Both the position numbers and the translations under genes were made by a program. From Pseudomonas mucoides (GTDB lineage Bacteria; Pseudomonadota; Gammaproteobacteria; Pseudomonadales; Pseudomonadaceae), in assembly GCF_015461845.1 (NCBI RefSeq), contig NZ_JACOPW010000003.1, positions 795,115-859,114 on the forward strand: a stretch of 64,000 nucleotides of DNA, in the 5' to 3' direction. Positions 8,434 through 16,499 of this stretch are shown here, piece by piece; the stretch's first letter is position 1; the number at the start of each line of letters is the position of its first letter. The notes under the pieces are model-generated. The model saw only the letters and a program-made list of their open reading frames with translations, was not told where the DNA came from and searched no databases.

Positions 8434-11205
8434 TCAGTGAGCCTCATCCCAGTTATTCCCGACCCCAACCTCCACCAGAAGCGGGACGTCCAGCTTCGCC
8501 GCATCACTCATGTGGATACGAATTTCTTCGCGAACCTGATCGACCAGATCCTCACGCACCTCAAGCACCAATTCATCGTGCACCTGCAGGATGACTTTGG
8601 CGTCGAGACCTGACGAGGTCAGCCAGTTATCCACCGCCACCATGGCTTTCTTGATGATGTCCGCCGCCGTGCCTTGCATCGGGGCGTTGATCGCCGTGCG
8701 CTCGGCACCTTTGCGCAGGGCCGGGTTTTTCGCGTTGATTTCCGGCAGGTACAAGCGACGACCGAAGATCGTTTCAACGAAACCTTGCTTGGCCGCCTGG
8801 GCGCGCGTGCGCTCCATGTATTGCAGCACGCCCGGATAGCGGGCGAAATAACGGTCGATGTAGGCCTGAGACTGTTTGCGATCCACGCCGATCTGCTTGG
8901 CCAGGCCAAACGCGCTCATGCCGTAGATCAAGCCGAAGTTGATCGCCTTGGCACTGCGGCGCTGATCAGTGGTGACGTCGGCCAGTTCCACGCCGAAAAC
9001 TTCAGCGGCGGTGGCCTTGTGCACGTCCAGATCATTGCGGAACGCATGTAACAAACCTTCGTCCTTGGCCAGGTGGGCCATGATCCGCAGTTCGATCTGC
9101 GAGTAGTCCGCCGCCAGCAATTTGTAGCCTGTGGGGGCAACAAACGCCTGACGAATGCGCCGGCCTTCGGCGGTGCGGATCGGAATGTTCTGCAGGTTCG
9201 GATCACTGGACGACAAACGCCCGGTCGCCGCGACAGCCTGATGGTAGGAGGTGTGAATCCGCCCTGTGCGCGGATTGATCTGTTCCGGCAGCCGATCGGT
9301 GTAGGTGCTTTTCAGCTTGCTCATCGAGCGGTACTGCATCAGCACTTTAGGCAGCGGGAAATCCTGTTCGGCCAATTCCGCCAGCACGGCTTCGGCGGTG
9401 GAGGCCTGGCCCTTGGCCGTTTTGCTGAGCACCGGCAGTCCGAGTTTTTCGTACAGGATCACGCCCAATTGCTTGGGTGAGCCGAGGTTGAATTCTTCGC
9501 CAGCGATGGCGAACGCCTCACGCTCGAGCGCGACCATCTTCTCGCCCAGTTCCACGCTCTGAATGCCCAGCAGATTGGCGTCGACCAGCGCACCCTGGCG
9601 CTCGATCCGCGCCAGGACCGGTACCAGCGGCATTTCGATTTCGCTCAGGACTTTGCTCAGGCTCGGGATGGCATTGAGTTTTTCCTGCAGGGTTTGGTGC
9701 AGGCGCAGGGTCACGTCGGCGTCTTCGGCGGCGTAAGGCCCGGCCAGTTCCAGAGAGATCTGGTCAAAAGTCAGCTGCTTGGCGCCCTTGCCGGCGATGT
9801 CCTGGAAGCTGGTGGTGGTGTGATTCAGGTACTTGAGCGCCAGGCTGTCCATGTCGTGACGGGTTGCCGTGGAATCCAGCACGTAGGATTCGAGCATGGT
9901 GTCGAAAGCGATGCCCTGCACGGTGATGCCGCAGCTCTGGTCACCGCCGATGGCGCAGTTGGCCAGGATATTCATGTCGAACTTGGCGTGCTGGCCAACC
10001 TTGAGCTTGTTCGGGTCTTCCAGAATCGGCTTCAGCGCACGAAGGACGGTGTCACGGTCCAGCTGATCCGGCACGCCCATGTAGGAATGGGTCAGCGGGA
10101 TGTAGGCCGCTTCGTTGGCTTGTACAGCGAAAGACAGGCCGACCAATTGCGCCTGCTGCGCATCAATGCCGGTGGTTTCGGTGTCGAAGGCGATCAGCTT
10201 GGCGTCGTTGAGTTTCTTCAGCCACAGGTCGAATTCAGCTTGGGTGAGGATGGTTGTGTAGTTGAGTTCAGTCTCGGTGGCGACTTCTTCAGCTACCGGC
10301 GCGGTGACTTCCTGCCCGGAACGCTTGGCGTCGCGCTGGTTGTCTTCGAACCAGCTCTTGAACTCCAGCAGGGTGTACAACTCGGCGAGCTTGTCGTGGT
10401 CCGGTTTGCCCATTTGCAGGTCATCGAGACCGATGTCCAGCGGCACGTCGATCTTGATGGTCGCCAGTTGATAGGAGAGGAAAGCCATCTCCCTGTGCTC
10501 TTCAAGCTTGGCCGGCAAGGTTTTCGCGCCGCGAATCGGCAGGGTCGGGACGATGTCGAGCTGTGCATACAACTCGGTCAGGCCGCCATTCACGCCCACC
10601 AGCAGGCCCGAAGCGGTCTTCGGGCCAATACCCGGAACGCCCGGGATGTTGTCGGAAGAGTCGCCCATGAGGGCCAGATAATCGATGATCTGCTCGGGAG
10701 CGACCCCGAATTTCTCCTTCACGCCCTCCACGTCCATGCTGCTACCGGTCATGGTATTGACCAAGGTAATGTGGCCGTCGACCAGTTGCGCCATGTCCTT
10801 GTCGCCGGTGGAGATGATTACCGGGCGATCCGCCGCCGCGCTGCTGCGGGCCAGGGTGCCGATCACGTCATCGGCCTCGACGCCTTCGACGCACAGCAGC
10901 GGGAAGCCCAAAGCGATCACGCTCTGGTGCAGCGGCTCGATTTGCACGCGCATGTCGTCGGGCATGCTTGGGCGGTTGGCCTTGTACTCGGCGAACATCT
11001 CGTCGCGGAACGTCCCGCCTTTGGCGTCGAACACCACGGCAAACGGACTGTCCGGGTACTGCTTGCGCAGACTCTTGAGCATATTCAGCACACCTTTGAC
11101 CGCACCGGTCGGCAAACCTTTGGAAGTGGTCAGCGGCGGCAGGGCGTGAAAGGCGCGGTACAGGTAAGAAGAACCGTCCACCAGGACGAGGGGGGCTTGG
11201 CTCAT
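8434..11205 (-). CDS. polA: DNA polymerase I
   Basis: DNA repair and Okazaki-fragment processing polymerase, 923 aa from the ATG at 11205 (an earlier in-frame start adds four residues). All three domains are present. The N-terminal 5'-nuclease (residues 1-300) has DGSSYLYRAFHAL, EADDVIGTLA and the GVPGIGPKTA helix-hairpin-helix. The 3'-5' exonuclease (about 315-510) has the intact FDTETTGID motif and the AAEDADVTLRL block. The family A polymerase has motif A DYSQIELRIMAHL, motif B RRSAKAINFGLIYGMSAFGL and motif C VHDELVLEV. Both nuclease activities therefore look functional. It is convergent with engB; the small RNA follows on the same strand. Confidence 0.98.
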   Translation of the reverse strand: MSQAPLVLVDGSSYLYRAFHALPPLTTSKGLPTGAVKGVLNMLKSLRKQYPDSPFAVVFDAKGGTFRDEMFAEYKANRPSMPDDMRVQIEPLHQSVIALGFPLLCVEGVEADDVIGTLARSSAAADRPVIISTGDKDMAQLVDGHITLVNTMTGSSMDVEGVKEKFGVAPEQIIDYLALMGDSSDNIPGVPGIGPKTASGLLVGVNGGLTELYAQLDIVPTLPIRGAKTLPAKLEEHREMAFLSYQLATIKIDVPLDIGLDDLQMGKPDHDKLAELYTLLEFKSWFEDNQRDAKRSGQEVTAPVAEEVATETELNYTTILTQAEFDLWLKKLNDAKLIAFDTETTGIDAQQAQLVGLSFAVQANEAAYIPLTHSYMGVPDQLDRDTVLRALKPILEDPNKLKVGQHAKFDMNILANCAIGGDQSCGITVQGIAFDTMLESYVLDSTATRHDMDSLALKYLNHTTTSFQDIAGKGAKQLTFDQISLELAGPYAAEDADVTLRLHQTLQEKLNAIPSLSKVLSEIEMPLVPVLARIERQGALVDANLLGIQSVELGEKMVALEREAFAIAGEEFNLGSPKQLGVILYEKLGLPVLSKTAKGQASTAEAVLAELAEQDFPLPKVLMQYRSMSKLKSTYTDRLPEQINPRTGRIHTSYHQAVAATGRLSSSDPNLQNIPIRTAEGRRIRQAFVAPTGYKLLAADYSQIELRIMAHLAKDEGLLHAFRNDLDVHKATAAEVFGVELADVTTDQRRSAKAINFGLIYGMSAFGLAKQIGVDRKQSQAYIDRYFARYPGVLQYMERTRAQAAKQGFVETIFGRRLYLPEINAKNPALRKGAERTAINAPMQGTAADIIKKAMVAVDNWLTSSGLDAKVILQVHDELVLEVREDLVDQVREEIRIHMSDAAKLDVPLLVEVGVGNNWDEAH

Positions 11206-11279
11206 GAGCAGGATCAACCTTTTCGGCGGGTCCGGCGCTAGAATAGCGGGACCGTTGACGACAAAGGGACAAGGTTATC

Positions 11280-11570
11280 ATGCGCACACTAAATCGCCTG
11301 TTGCTGGCTGGCTTGTTTGCAACTGTTCCATTGGCCGCCATGGCGGCGGACGATGTTTCGAAACAGGAACCGCAAGTGACGATCCGCATGGAAGGGGACA
11401 AGGTCATTCAGGAGTACCGTCAAAATGGTTTTCTGTATGCCATCAAAGTCACGCCCAAAGGCGGCAAGCCGTATTTCCTCGTACGCGCCGATGGTACAGA
11501 GGCAAACTACATCCGCTCGGATCAGCCGGATATGCTGATTCCGGCGTGGGAAATTTTCACCTGGAAGTAG
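11280..11570 (+). CDS. DUF2782 family exported protein
   Basis: A 96-aa protein with a Sec signal (about residues 1-23, ending AMAADDV). A compact mature domain follows (TIRMEGDKVIQEYRQNGFLYAIKVTPK, then the region ending IPAWEIFTWK). It matches the DUF2782 family, found in many gammaproteobacteria next to polA and thrB; no function is established. It is divergent from polA with only 74 bases between starts and is followed by thrB 57 bases downstream on the same strand, so it may share a transcript with thrB. There is no lipobox and no membrane segment beyond the signal. Confidence 0.88.
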   Translation: MRTLNRLLLAGLFATVPLAAMAADDVSKQEPQVTIRMEGDKVIQEYRQNGFLYAIKVTPKGGKPYFLVRADGTEANYIRSDQPDMLIPAWEIFTWK

Positions 11571-11627
11571 TTTCTTAATTTCAATCGGCGTCGGCTCACA
11601 AGCGGCGCCCGTACTGGCAGTTTAAAC

Positions 11628-12578
11628 ATGTCTGTGTTCACCCCCCTGGCTCGGCCCGAGCTGGAAGCTTTTCTCGCCCCTTATGGCCTCGGCCGCCTGC
11701 TCGATTTCCAGGGGATTGCTGCCGGTAGCGAAAACACCAATTTTTTCATCAGCCTGGAGCAGGGCGAATTCGTCCTGACCCTGGTCGAGCGCGGCCCGGT
11801 CGATGAAATGCCGTTCTTCATTGAACTGCTCGACGTTCTGCACGAGGCCGATTTGCCGGTGCCTTACGCGCTGCGCACCACCGACGGCGTGGCCCTGCGC
11901 GAACTGGCCGGCAAGCCTGCCCTGTTGCAACCGCGATTGGCCGGCAAGCACATCAAGCAGGCCAATGCGCAGCACTGCGCGCAGGTCGGCGAGTTGCTTG
12001 CGCACCTGCATCTGGCGACCCAGGCCAACATGATCAAGCGCAAAACCGATCGTGGTCTGGACTGGATGCTGGAGGAGGGCACGCAGTTTCTTTCGCACCT
12101 GAACGCCGAACAAAGCGATCTGCTGAAACGGGCGCTGGATGAAATCGCCGAGCAGAAGGCAAAAATCCTGGCGCTGCCGCGGGCCAATATCCATGCCGAC
12201 CTGTTCCGCGATAATGCGATGTTCGAAGGCACCCACCTGACCGGGTTGATCGACTTCTACAACGCCTGCTCGGGGCCGATGCTCTACGACGTGGCGATTG
12301 CCTTGAACGACTGGTGTTCGGACGATGACGGTTTGATCGATGGGCCGCGGGCGCGGGCATTGCTGGGGGCTTATGCGGCGTTGCGTCCGTTCACGGCGGC
12401 TGAAGCCGAGCTGTGGCCGACGATGCTGCGCGTGGCGTGTGTGCGGTTCTGGTTATCGCGGTTGATCGCGGCGGAATCGTTCGCCGGGCAGGACGTGTTA
12501 ATTCACGACCCGATGGAATTTCAGCTGCGGTTGGCACAGCGGCAGAAGGTCAGCACACCGCTGCCGTTTGCCCTTTAA
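11628..12578 (+). CDS. thrB: Homoserine kinase
   Basis: Phosphorylates L-homoserine with ATP in threonine biosynthesis. This is the choline/aminoglycoside kinase-type ThrB (316 aa), not the GHMP type of enterics. The APH-fold signatures are the Brenner-type catalytic loop NIHADLFRDN (Asp at about residue 190) and the metal-binding motif LIDFYNAC. The N-terminal segment with GSENTNFFI serves nucleotide binding. The location after polA and a DUF2782 gene is the standard Pseudomonas arrangement. Confidence 0.96.
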   Translation: MSVFTPLARPELEAFLAPYGLGRLLDFQGIAAGSENTNFFISLEQGEFVLTLVERGPVDEMPFFIELLDVLHEADLPVPYALRTTDGVALRELAGKPALLQPRLAGKHIKQANAQHCAQVGELLAHLHLATQANMIKRKTDRGLDWMLEEGTQFLSHLNAEQSDLLKRALDEIAEQKAKILALPRANIHADLFRDNAMFEGTHLTGLIDFYNACSGPMLYDVAIALNDWCSDDDGLIDGPRARALLGAYAALRPFTAAEAELWPTMLRVACVRFWLSRLIAAESFAGQDVLIHDPMEFQLRLAQRQKVSTPLPFAL

Positions 12579-12587
12579 ATTGTGACC

Positions 12588-12603
12588 AGGGGGCAAGCCC
12601 CCT
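12588..12603. repeat. Partial REP palindrome
   Basis: AGGGGGCAAGCCCCCT is a near-perfect palindrome followed by CGCCACA, the core of a common P. fluorescens REP type. It sits between the convergent ends of thrB and znuA and may also stabilise mRNA ends. Confidence 0.5.
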
Positions 12604-12625
12604 CGCCACACAGGTTCTGTATTGG

Positions 12626-13546
12626 TTACAACGACTCCAGACACCCCGCCAAATCATTCCCCAGCTTCTCCAGCACCTGCTCATACCCCTGAGCAGTCGC
12701 TGGCGTGTACCCACCCAACGCATCCAGTTCCGCCAGTTTCACCGGCAAACCCGCGACCAGCGTCTCTGCCAGGCGCGGACGCAACGGCGGTTCGCTGAAT
12801 ACGCAGGTCTTGCCGACTTCCTGCAACCGCGTGCGCATCGTTGCGACGTGTTGGGCACCCGGCTGGACTTCGGCCGCAACGCTGAATACGCCTGTGTGCT
12901 TCAGGCCATAAGCGTCTTCAAAATAGTCGAACGCTTCATGGAACACGAAATACGGCTTGCCCGCGATCCCGGCGAGCCGTGCCTTCAGGCGCAGGTCCAA
13001 GGCATCCAACCGCTCGTCGAACGCCTTGAGGTTGCTCTGATAACGCGCCGCGTTGGCAGGATCCGCCGCACTGAGGTCGGCGGCCATCTTGGCGGCGATC
13101 ACCCGGGCATTGACCGGTGACAACCACAAATGCGCGTCCAGGCTGCCAGGACGGTGATCGTGGTCATGCTCATCGGCTTCTTCCGCGTGGGAGTGACTGT
13201 CTTCGGCGAAGCGACGCAATGTCAGCCCCGGCAAATCCTGCACCGCAACGCTCGGCAGCGTCCGACCATTCAGCACGCGCGGCAGGAAACCTTCCATGTC
13301 CGGCCCGATCCAGTACAACAGATCGACCGATTGCACCTTCCGTACGTCGGAAGGGCGCAAGGCATAGTTATGGGGCGAAGCGCCCGGCGGCAGCAACACT
13401 TCCGGAATCGCCACGCCGTCCTGCACCGCAGCGGCAATCAACTGCAGGGGCTTGATGCTGGTGAGGACTTTGACCTCGGCGTGTGCCGAACCGATCAGCA
13501 GAAAACTGGCGACAAATGCGACAAAGATAGAAAAAAGTCGGGACAC
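12626..13546 (-). CDS. znuA: Zinc ABC transporter substrate-binding protein ZnuA
   Basis: Periplasmic zinc-capturing protein of the cluster A-I family (306 aa). The signal peptide ends at SAHAEV. Zinc-ligand contexts are visible: SPHNYAL (His), the DAHLWLSP segment (His), VFHEAFDYF (His) and the last-domain region LDALGGYT (Asp). A His/Asp/Glu-rich loop, HSHAEEADEHDHDH (about residues 115-128), is the hallmark of zinc-specific members. The start is taken as GTG at 13546, with GAGTGG at RBS spacing and the natural signal MSRLFS; GTG at 13555 is an alternative. It is divergent from zur-znuCB across a 66-base region holding a Zur box, so it should be repressed by zinc-loaded Zur. Confidence 0.94.
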   Translation of the reverse strand: MSRLFSIFVAFVASFLLIGSAHAEVKVLTSIKPLQLIAAAVQDGVAIPEVLLPPGASPHNYALRPSDVRKVQSVDLLYWIGPDMEGFLPRVLNGRTLPSVAVQDLPGLTLRRFAEDSHSHAEEADEHDHDHRPGSLDAHLWLSPVNARVIAAKMAADLSAADPANAARYQSNLKAFDERLDALDLRLKARLAGIAGKPYFVFHEAFDYFEDAYGLKHTGVFSVAAEVQPGAQHVATMRTRLQEVGKTCVFSEPPLRPRLAETLVAGLPVKLAELDALGGYTPATAQGYEQVLEKLGNDLAGCLESL

Positions 13547-13573
13547 GATGACCACTCGAAGAGGCGAGAACGG

Positions 13574-13586
13574 GTAACATAATAAC
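13574..13586. promoter_or_regulatory. Zur box between znuA and zur
   Basis: GTAACATAATAAC (reverse complement GTTATTATGTTAC) resembles the GTTATANTATAAC Zur consensus. It lies in the short divergent region, where one site could control both znuA and zur-znuCB. Confidence 0.65.
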
Positions 13587-13612
13587 GTCTCTCACAAAAC
13601 TCGTCGCCGCTC

Positions 13613-14095
13613 ATGCCTAAAACACCGATTGCCAGCCGTCCCCACGACCACTCTCATTGCGTGCATAGCGCTCTGTCTGAGGCCGATGTCCTGTGCGCAC
13701 GTCAGGGTCTGCGCCTGACTGCGTTGCGCCGGCGGGTGCTGGAACTGGTGTGGCAAAGCCACAAACCGCTGGGTGCCTACGACATTCTCGCGGTGCTCAG
13801 TGAGCAGGATGGCCGTCGTGCCGCGCCGCCCACCGTATACCGCGCGCTGGATTTTCTCCTGGAAAACGGCCTCGTGCACCGCATCTCCTCCCTGAACGCC
13901 TTCGTCGGCTGCAATCATCCAGGCCATGCCCATCAAGGGCAGTTCCTGATTTGCCGCGAATGCCACGCCGCCATTGAGCTCGAACAAAAATCCATCAGCG
14001 ACGCCATCGTTGGCAGCGCCAAGGAGGTTGGATTTATCGTCGAAGGCCAGACCGTTGAAGTGGTCGGTCTCTGCTCGGGCTGCCAGGGGGCTTGA
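13613..14095 (+). CDS. zur: Zinc uptake regulator Zur (Fur family)
   Basis: Zinc-responsive repressor (160 aa; called np20/zur in P. aeruginosa). The N-terminus is His-rich (HDHSHCVHS). The winged-helix DNA-binding part contains LRLTALRRRVLEL and APPTVYRALDFLLENGLVHR. The C-terminal metal and dimer domain has GCNHPGHAHQG, FLICRECH and CSGCQG, giving the two CxxC pairs of the structural zinc site. It is the first gene of zur-znuC-znuB, with its stop overlapping the znuC start (TGATG, 14093-14097), so the repressor is made with its target transporter and autoregulation is likely. Confidence 0.95.
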   Translation: MPKTPIASRPHDHSHCVHSALSEADVLCARQGLRLTALRRRVLELVWQSHKPLGAYDILAVLSEQDGRRAAPPTVYRALDFLLENGLVHRISSLNAFVGCNHPGHAHQGQFLICRECHAAIELEQKSISDAIVGSAKEVGFIVEGQTVEVVGLCSGCQGA

Positions 14096-14871
14096 TGAGC
14101 AACGCGCTGATCCGCCTCGAGCAGGTTGCCGTCACGTTTGCCGGGCAATCCGTGCTGGATAACATCGAATTGAGCGTCGAGCCGGGGCAGATCGTCACCC
14201 TGATCGGCCCGAATGGCGCCGGCAAGACCACACTGGTGCGCGCGGTGCTCGGCCTGTTGAAACCGGACAGCGGCACGGTTTGGCGCAAGCCGAAGCTGCG
14301 TGTGGGTTACATGCCGCAAAAACTTCACGTCGACCCGACGCTGCCGCTCTCGGTGCTGCGCTTCTTGCGGCTGGTGCCGGGCGTGGACCGTGCCATGGCG
14401 TTGTCTGCGCTCAAGGAAGTCGGCGCCGAGCAGGTGATCGACAGCCCGGTGCAAAGCGTTTCCGGTGGTGAAATGCAGCGGGTGCTGCTGGCACGGGCAC
14501 TGCTGCGCGAGCCGGAACTGTTGGTGCTCGACGAGCCGGTGCAAGGCGTCGACGTCGCCGGCCAGGCCGAGCTCTATAGCCTGATTACACGACTGCGCGA
14601 CCGTCACGGCTGCGGCGTGCTGATGGTTTCCCACGATCTGCACCTGGTGATGAGCACCACCGACCAGGTGGTTTGTCTCAATCGCCACGTTTGCTGCTCC
14701 GGCCATCCTGAGCAAGTCAGCGGCGATCCGGCCTTCGTCGAGCTGTTCGGCAAGAACGCCCAAAGCCTGGCGATTTATCACCACCACCACGATCACGCCC
14801 ATGACTTGCATGGCTCGGTCGTCACGGCGGCTCAACCCCACGTTCACGGAGATAGCTGCAAGCATGGCTGA
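14095..14871 (+). CDS. znuC: Zinc ABC transporter ATPase ZnuC
   Basis: Cytoplasmic ATPase of the high-affinity zinc importer (258 aa). It shows Walker A GPNGAGKTT, Q-loop MPQKL, signature VSGGEMQRVLLARAL, Walker B LLVLDEPVQGVD and the H-loop VSHDLHLV. A His-rich C-terminal tail (HHHHDHAHDLH, then HVHGDSCKHG) is common in ZnuC and may bind zinc. The start overlaps the zur stop and the end overlaps the znuB start by eight bases, so the three genes are translationally coupled. Confidence 0.96.
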   Translation: MSNALIRLEQVAVTFAGQSVLDNIELSVEPGQIVTLIGPNGAGKTTLVRAVLGLLKPDSGTVWRKPKLRVGYMPQKLHVDPTLPLSVLRFLRLVPGVDRAMALSALKEVGAEQVIDSPVQSVSGGEMQRVLLARALLREPELLVLDEPVQGVDVAGQAELYSLITRLRDRHGCGVLMVSHDLHLVMSTTDQVVCLNRHVCCSGHPEQVSGDPAFVELFGKNAQSLAIYHHHHDHAHDLHGSVVTAAQPHVHGDSCKHG

Positions 14872-15652
14872 TTTTCTGCTCTACGCCCTGCTTGCAGGTT
14901 TGGCTTTGGCGCTGGTGGCGGGCCCGCTGGGATCGTTCGTGGTCTGGCGACGCATGGCTTATTTCGGCGACACCTTGTCTCACGCGGCGTTGCTCGGCGT
15001 AGCGCTGGGGTTCTTGCTGGACGTTAGCCCGACCGTGGCGGTGACCGTGGGCTGCTTGCTGTTGGCGGTGCTGCTGGTGACCTTGCAACAACGCCAGCCG
15101 CTGGCGTCTGACACCCTTTTGGGAATTCTCGCACCGAGCACGCTCTCTCTGGGCCTGGTGGTACTAAGCTTCATGCACGAAGTGCGGATCGACCTGATGG
15201 CGTATCTGTTCGGCGACTTGCTGGCGATCAGTCCGACCGATCTGGCCTGGATCCTCGGCGGCAGCGCGGCGGTACTGGCGCTGTTAGTGACGTTGTGGCG
15301 GCCGTTGCTGGCCATCACCGTCCATGAAGAGTTGGCCAAGGTCGAAGGGTTGCCGGTGGCGTCGTTGCGCCTGGCGCTGATGCTGCTGATCGCCGTGGTG
15401 ATCGCGGTGGCGATGAAAATCGTCGGCGTTTTGCTGATTACCTCGCTGTTGATCATCCCTGCGGCTGCGGCACAACGTCACGCCCGGTCACCGGAGCAGA
15501 TGGCACTGGGCGCGAGCCTGCTGGGCATGCTCGCGGTCTGTGGCGGGCTGGCACTGTCGTGGTTCAAGGACACACCGGCGGGCCCCTCGATTGTTGTGAC
15601 GGCGGCCGCACTGTTTCTGCTGAGTTTTGTCCTGCCCCGTCGAGGGGTGTAG
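14864..15652 (+). CDS. znuB: Zinc ABC transporter permease ZnuB
   Basis: Inner-membrane permease (262 aa, seven to eight predicted helices) of the ABC-3 family that moves zinc delivered by ZnuA. Characteristic segments are GPLGSFVVWRRMAYFGDTLSHAALLG near the N-terminus, VHEELAKVEG (ATPase-coupling loop) and IVGVLLITSLLIIPAAAAQ. I chose the ATG at 14864, which overlaps the end of znuC and starts the first helix; an upstream in-frame start lies deep within znuC and adds a non-conserved stretch. Confidence 0.95.
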   Translation: MADFLLYALLAGLALALVAGPLGSFVVWRRMAYFGDTLSHAALLGVALGFLLDVSPTVAVTVGCLLLAVLLVTLQQRQPLASDTLLGILAPSTLSLGLVVLSFMHEVRIDLMAYLFGDLLAISPTDLAWILGGSAAVLALLVTLWRPLLAITVHEELAKVEGLPVASLRLALMLLIAVVIAVAMKIVGVLLITSLLIIPAAAAQRHARSPEQMALGASLLGMLAVCGGLALSWFKDTPAGPSIVVTAAALFLLSFVLPRRGV

Positions 15653-15689
15653 ACTTGCTCGTTTTTTGCGCAAATAGAGAGTCGCAGGA

Positions 15690-16406
15690 ATGAAGCCGTT
15701 CGCCTCACGTTATCTGCTCCTTGTCGCATTTTCCTTGCTGCTGGGCGCCTGCCAAAGCACGCCGCCGGCGGCCACCGAGGCCACGGACGCTCGAGCTACG
15801 GCCATCGCACAGCTGGAACAAAGCCTCGCCAGCAATGAGCTGGCCACCGCCGAGGATCAACTGGCTGCCTTGCAGGCCCAGTCCCCTAACGATCAATCCC
15901 TTGAGCAGTACCAACGGCAACTGGCCGAGGCCTACCTGCGCCGTAGCCAGATCGTGCTGCAGAAAGGTGATGTGAACGCCGCCGCCACCGCGCTGAGCCG
16001 TGCCCGGGTCCTGATGCCCAAAGCGCCGGCGCTGACCGGTGGGGTCAATAACGCCATCGTCACGGCCCGCAAAGCCGAGCTGGATAAAGCGGAAGCCGAT
16101 CTGAAAGCCGCCGAAGCCAAACCCCAGGCGAAGGTGATTGATCCAACCGCTGAAAGCACCACGGTCGCGTTGAATCTCAACGATATGGCGAAACTTCGCC
16201 GTCAACTGGATGCCATCGCCGCTGATGTAGTGAATTATCAGTGCGACGTGAGCATTCAGGCGCCACGCACCGACGATTACCCTTGGCTGGCCACGTTGCT
16301 GACCAAGCGGGTGAAGAAGCTCGATCCGGATTTCGATCTGAAGCTGGAAAAGCAGATCCTGCGCAACATTCCGGCGCAGATGGTCCTGAGTCCGCGTAAA
16401 CCCTAA
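15690..16406 (+). CDS. Lipoprotein with helical repeat region (PA5502-like)
   Basis: A 238-aa predicted lipoprotein with lipobox LLGACQS (Cys about 21). The mature part is Ala/Gln-rich and helical: a TPR-like segment (about residues 35-130, with AIAQLEQSLAS and QYQRQLAEAYLRRSQIVL) and a coiled segment rich in KAEADLKAAEAK. The C-terminal domain contains CDVSIQAPRTDDYPW. No catalytic motif is visible and the function is unknown. It begins 37 bases after znuB on the same strand and could be cotranscribed with the zinc operon, as in P. aeruginosa, though nothing in it suggests metal binding. Confidence 0.8.
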   Translation: MKPFASRYLLLVAFSLLLGACQSTPPAATEATDARATAIAQLEQSLASNELATAEDQLAALQAQSPNDQSLEQYQRQLAEAYLRRSQIVLQKGDVNAAATALSRARVLMPKAPALTGGVNNAIVTARKAELDKAEADLKAAEAKPQAKVIDPTAESTTVALNLNDMAKLRRQLDAIAADVVNYQCDVSIQAPRTDDYPWLATLLTKRVKKLDPDFDLKLEKQILRNIPAQMVLSPRKP

Positions 16407-16411
16407 AAACA

Positions 16412-16472
16412 TCGCGAGCAGGCTCACTCCTACATGGGTCACAAAACCCTGTAGGAGTGAGCCTGCTCGCGA
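16412..16472. repeat. REP/BIME inverted repeat
   Basis: Two 23-base arms (TCGCGAGCAGGCTCACTCCTACA and its exact inverse) flank a 15-base loop. It lies between the convergent ends of the PA5502-like gene and katE and may act as a bidirectional transcript end. Confidence 0.85.
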
Positions 16473-16499
16473 TAGCGTCCTAACTACTGATACAAATCC

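Noticed and set aside
11628..12578. Homoserine kinase as an aminoglycoside phosphotransferase (resistance gene)
   Set aside because: The APH-like fold is that of the Pseudomonas ThrB type; length and the polA-linked position fit homoserine kinase.
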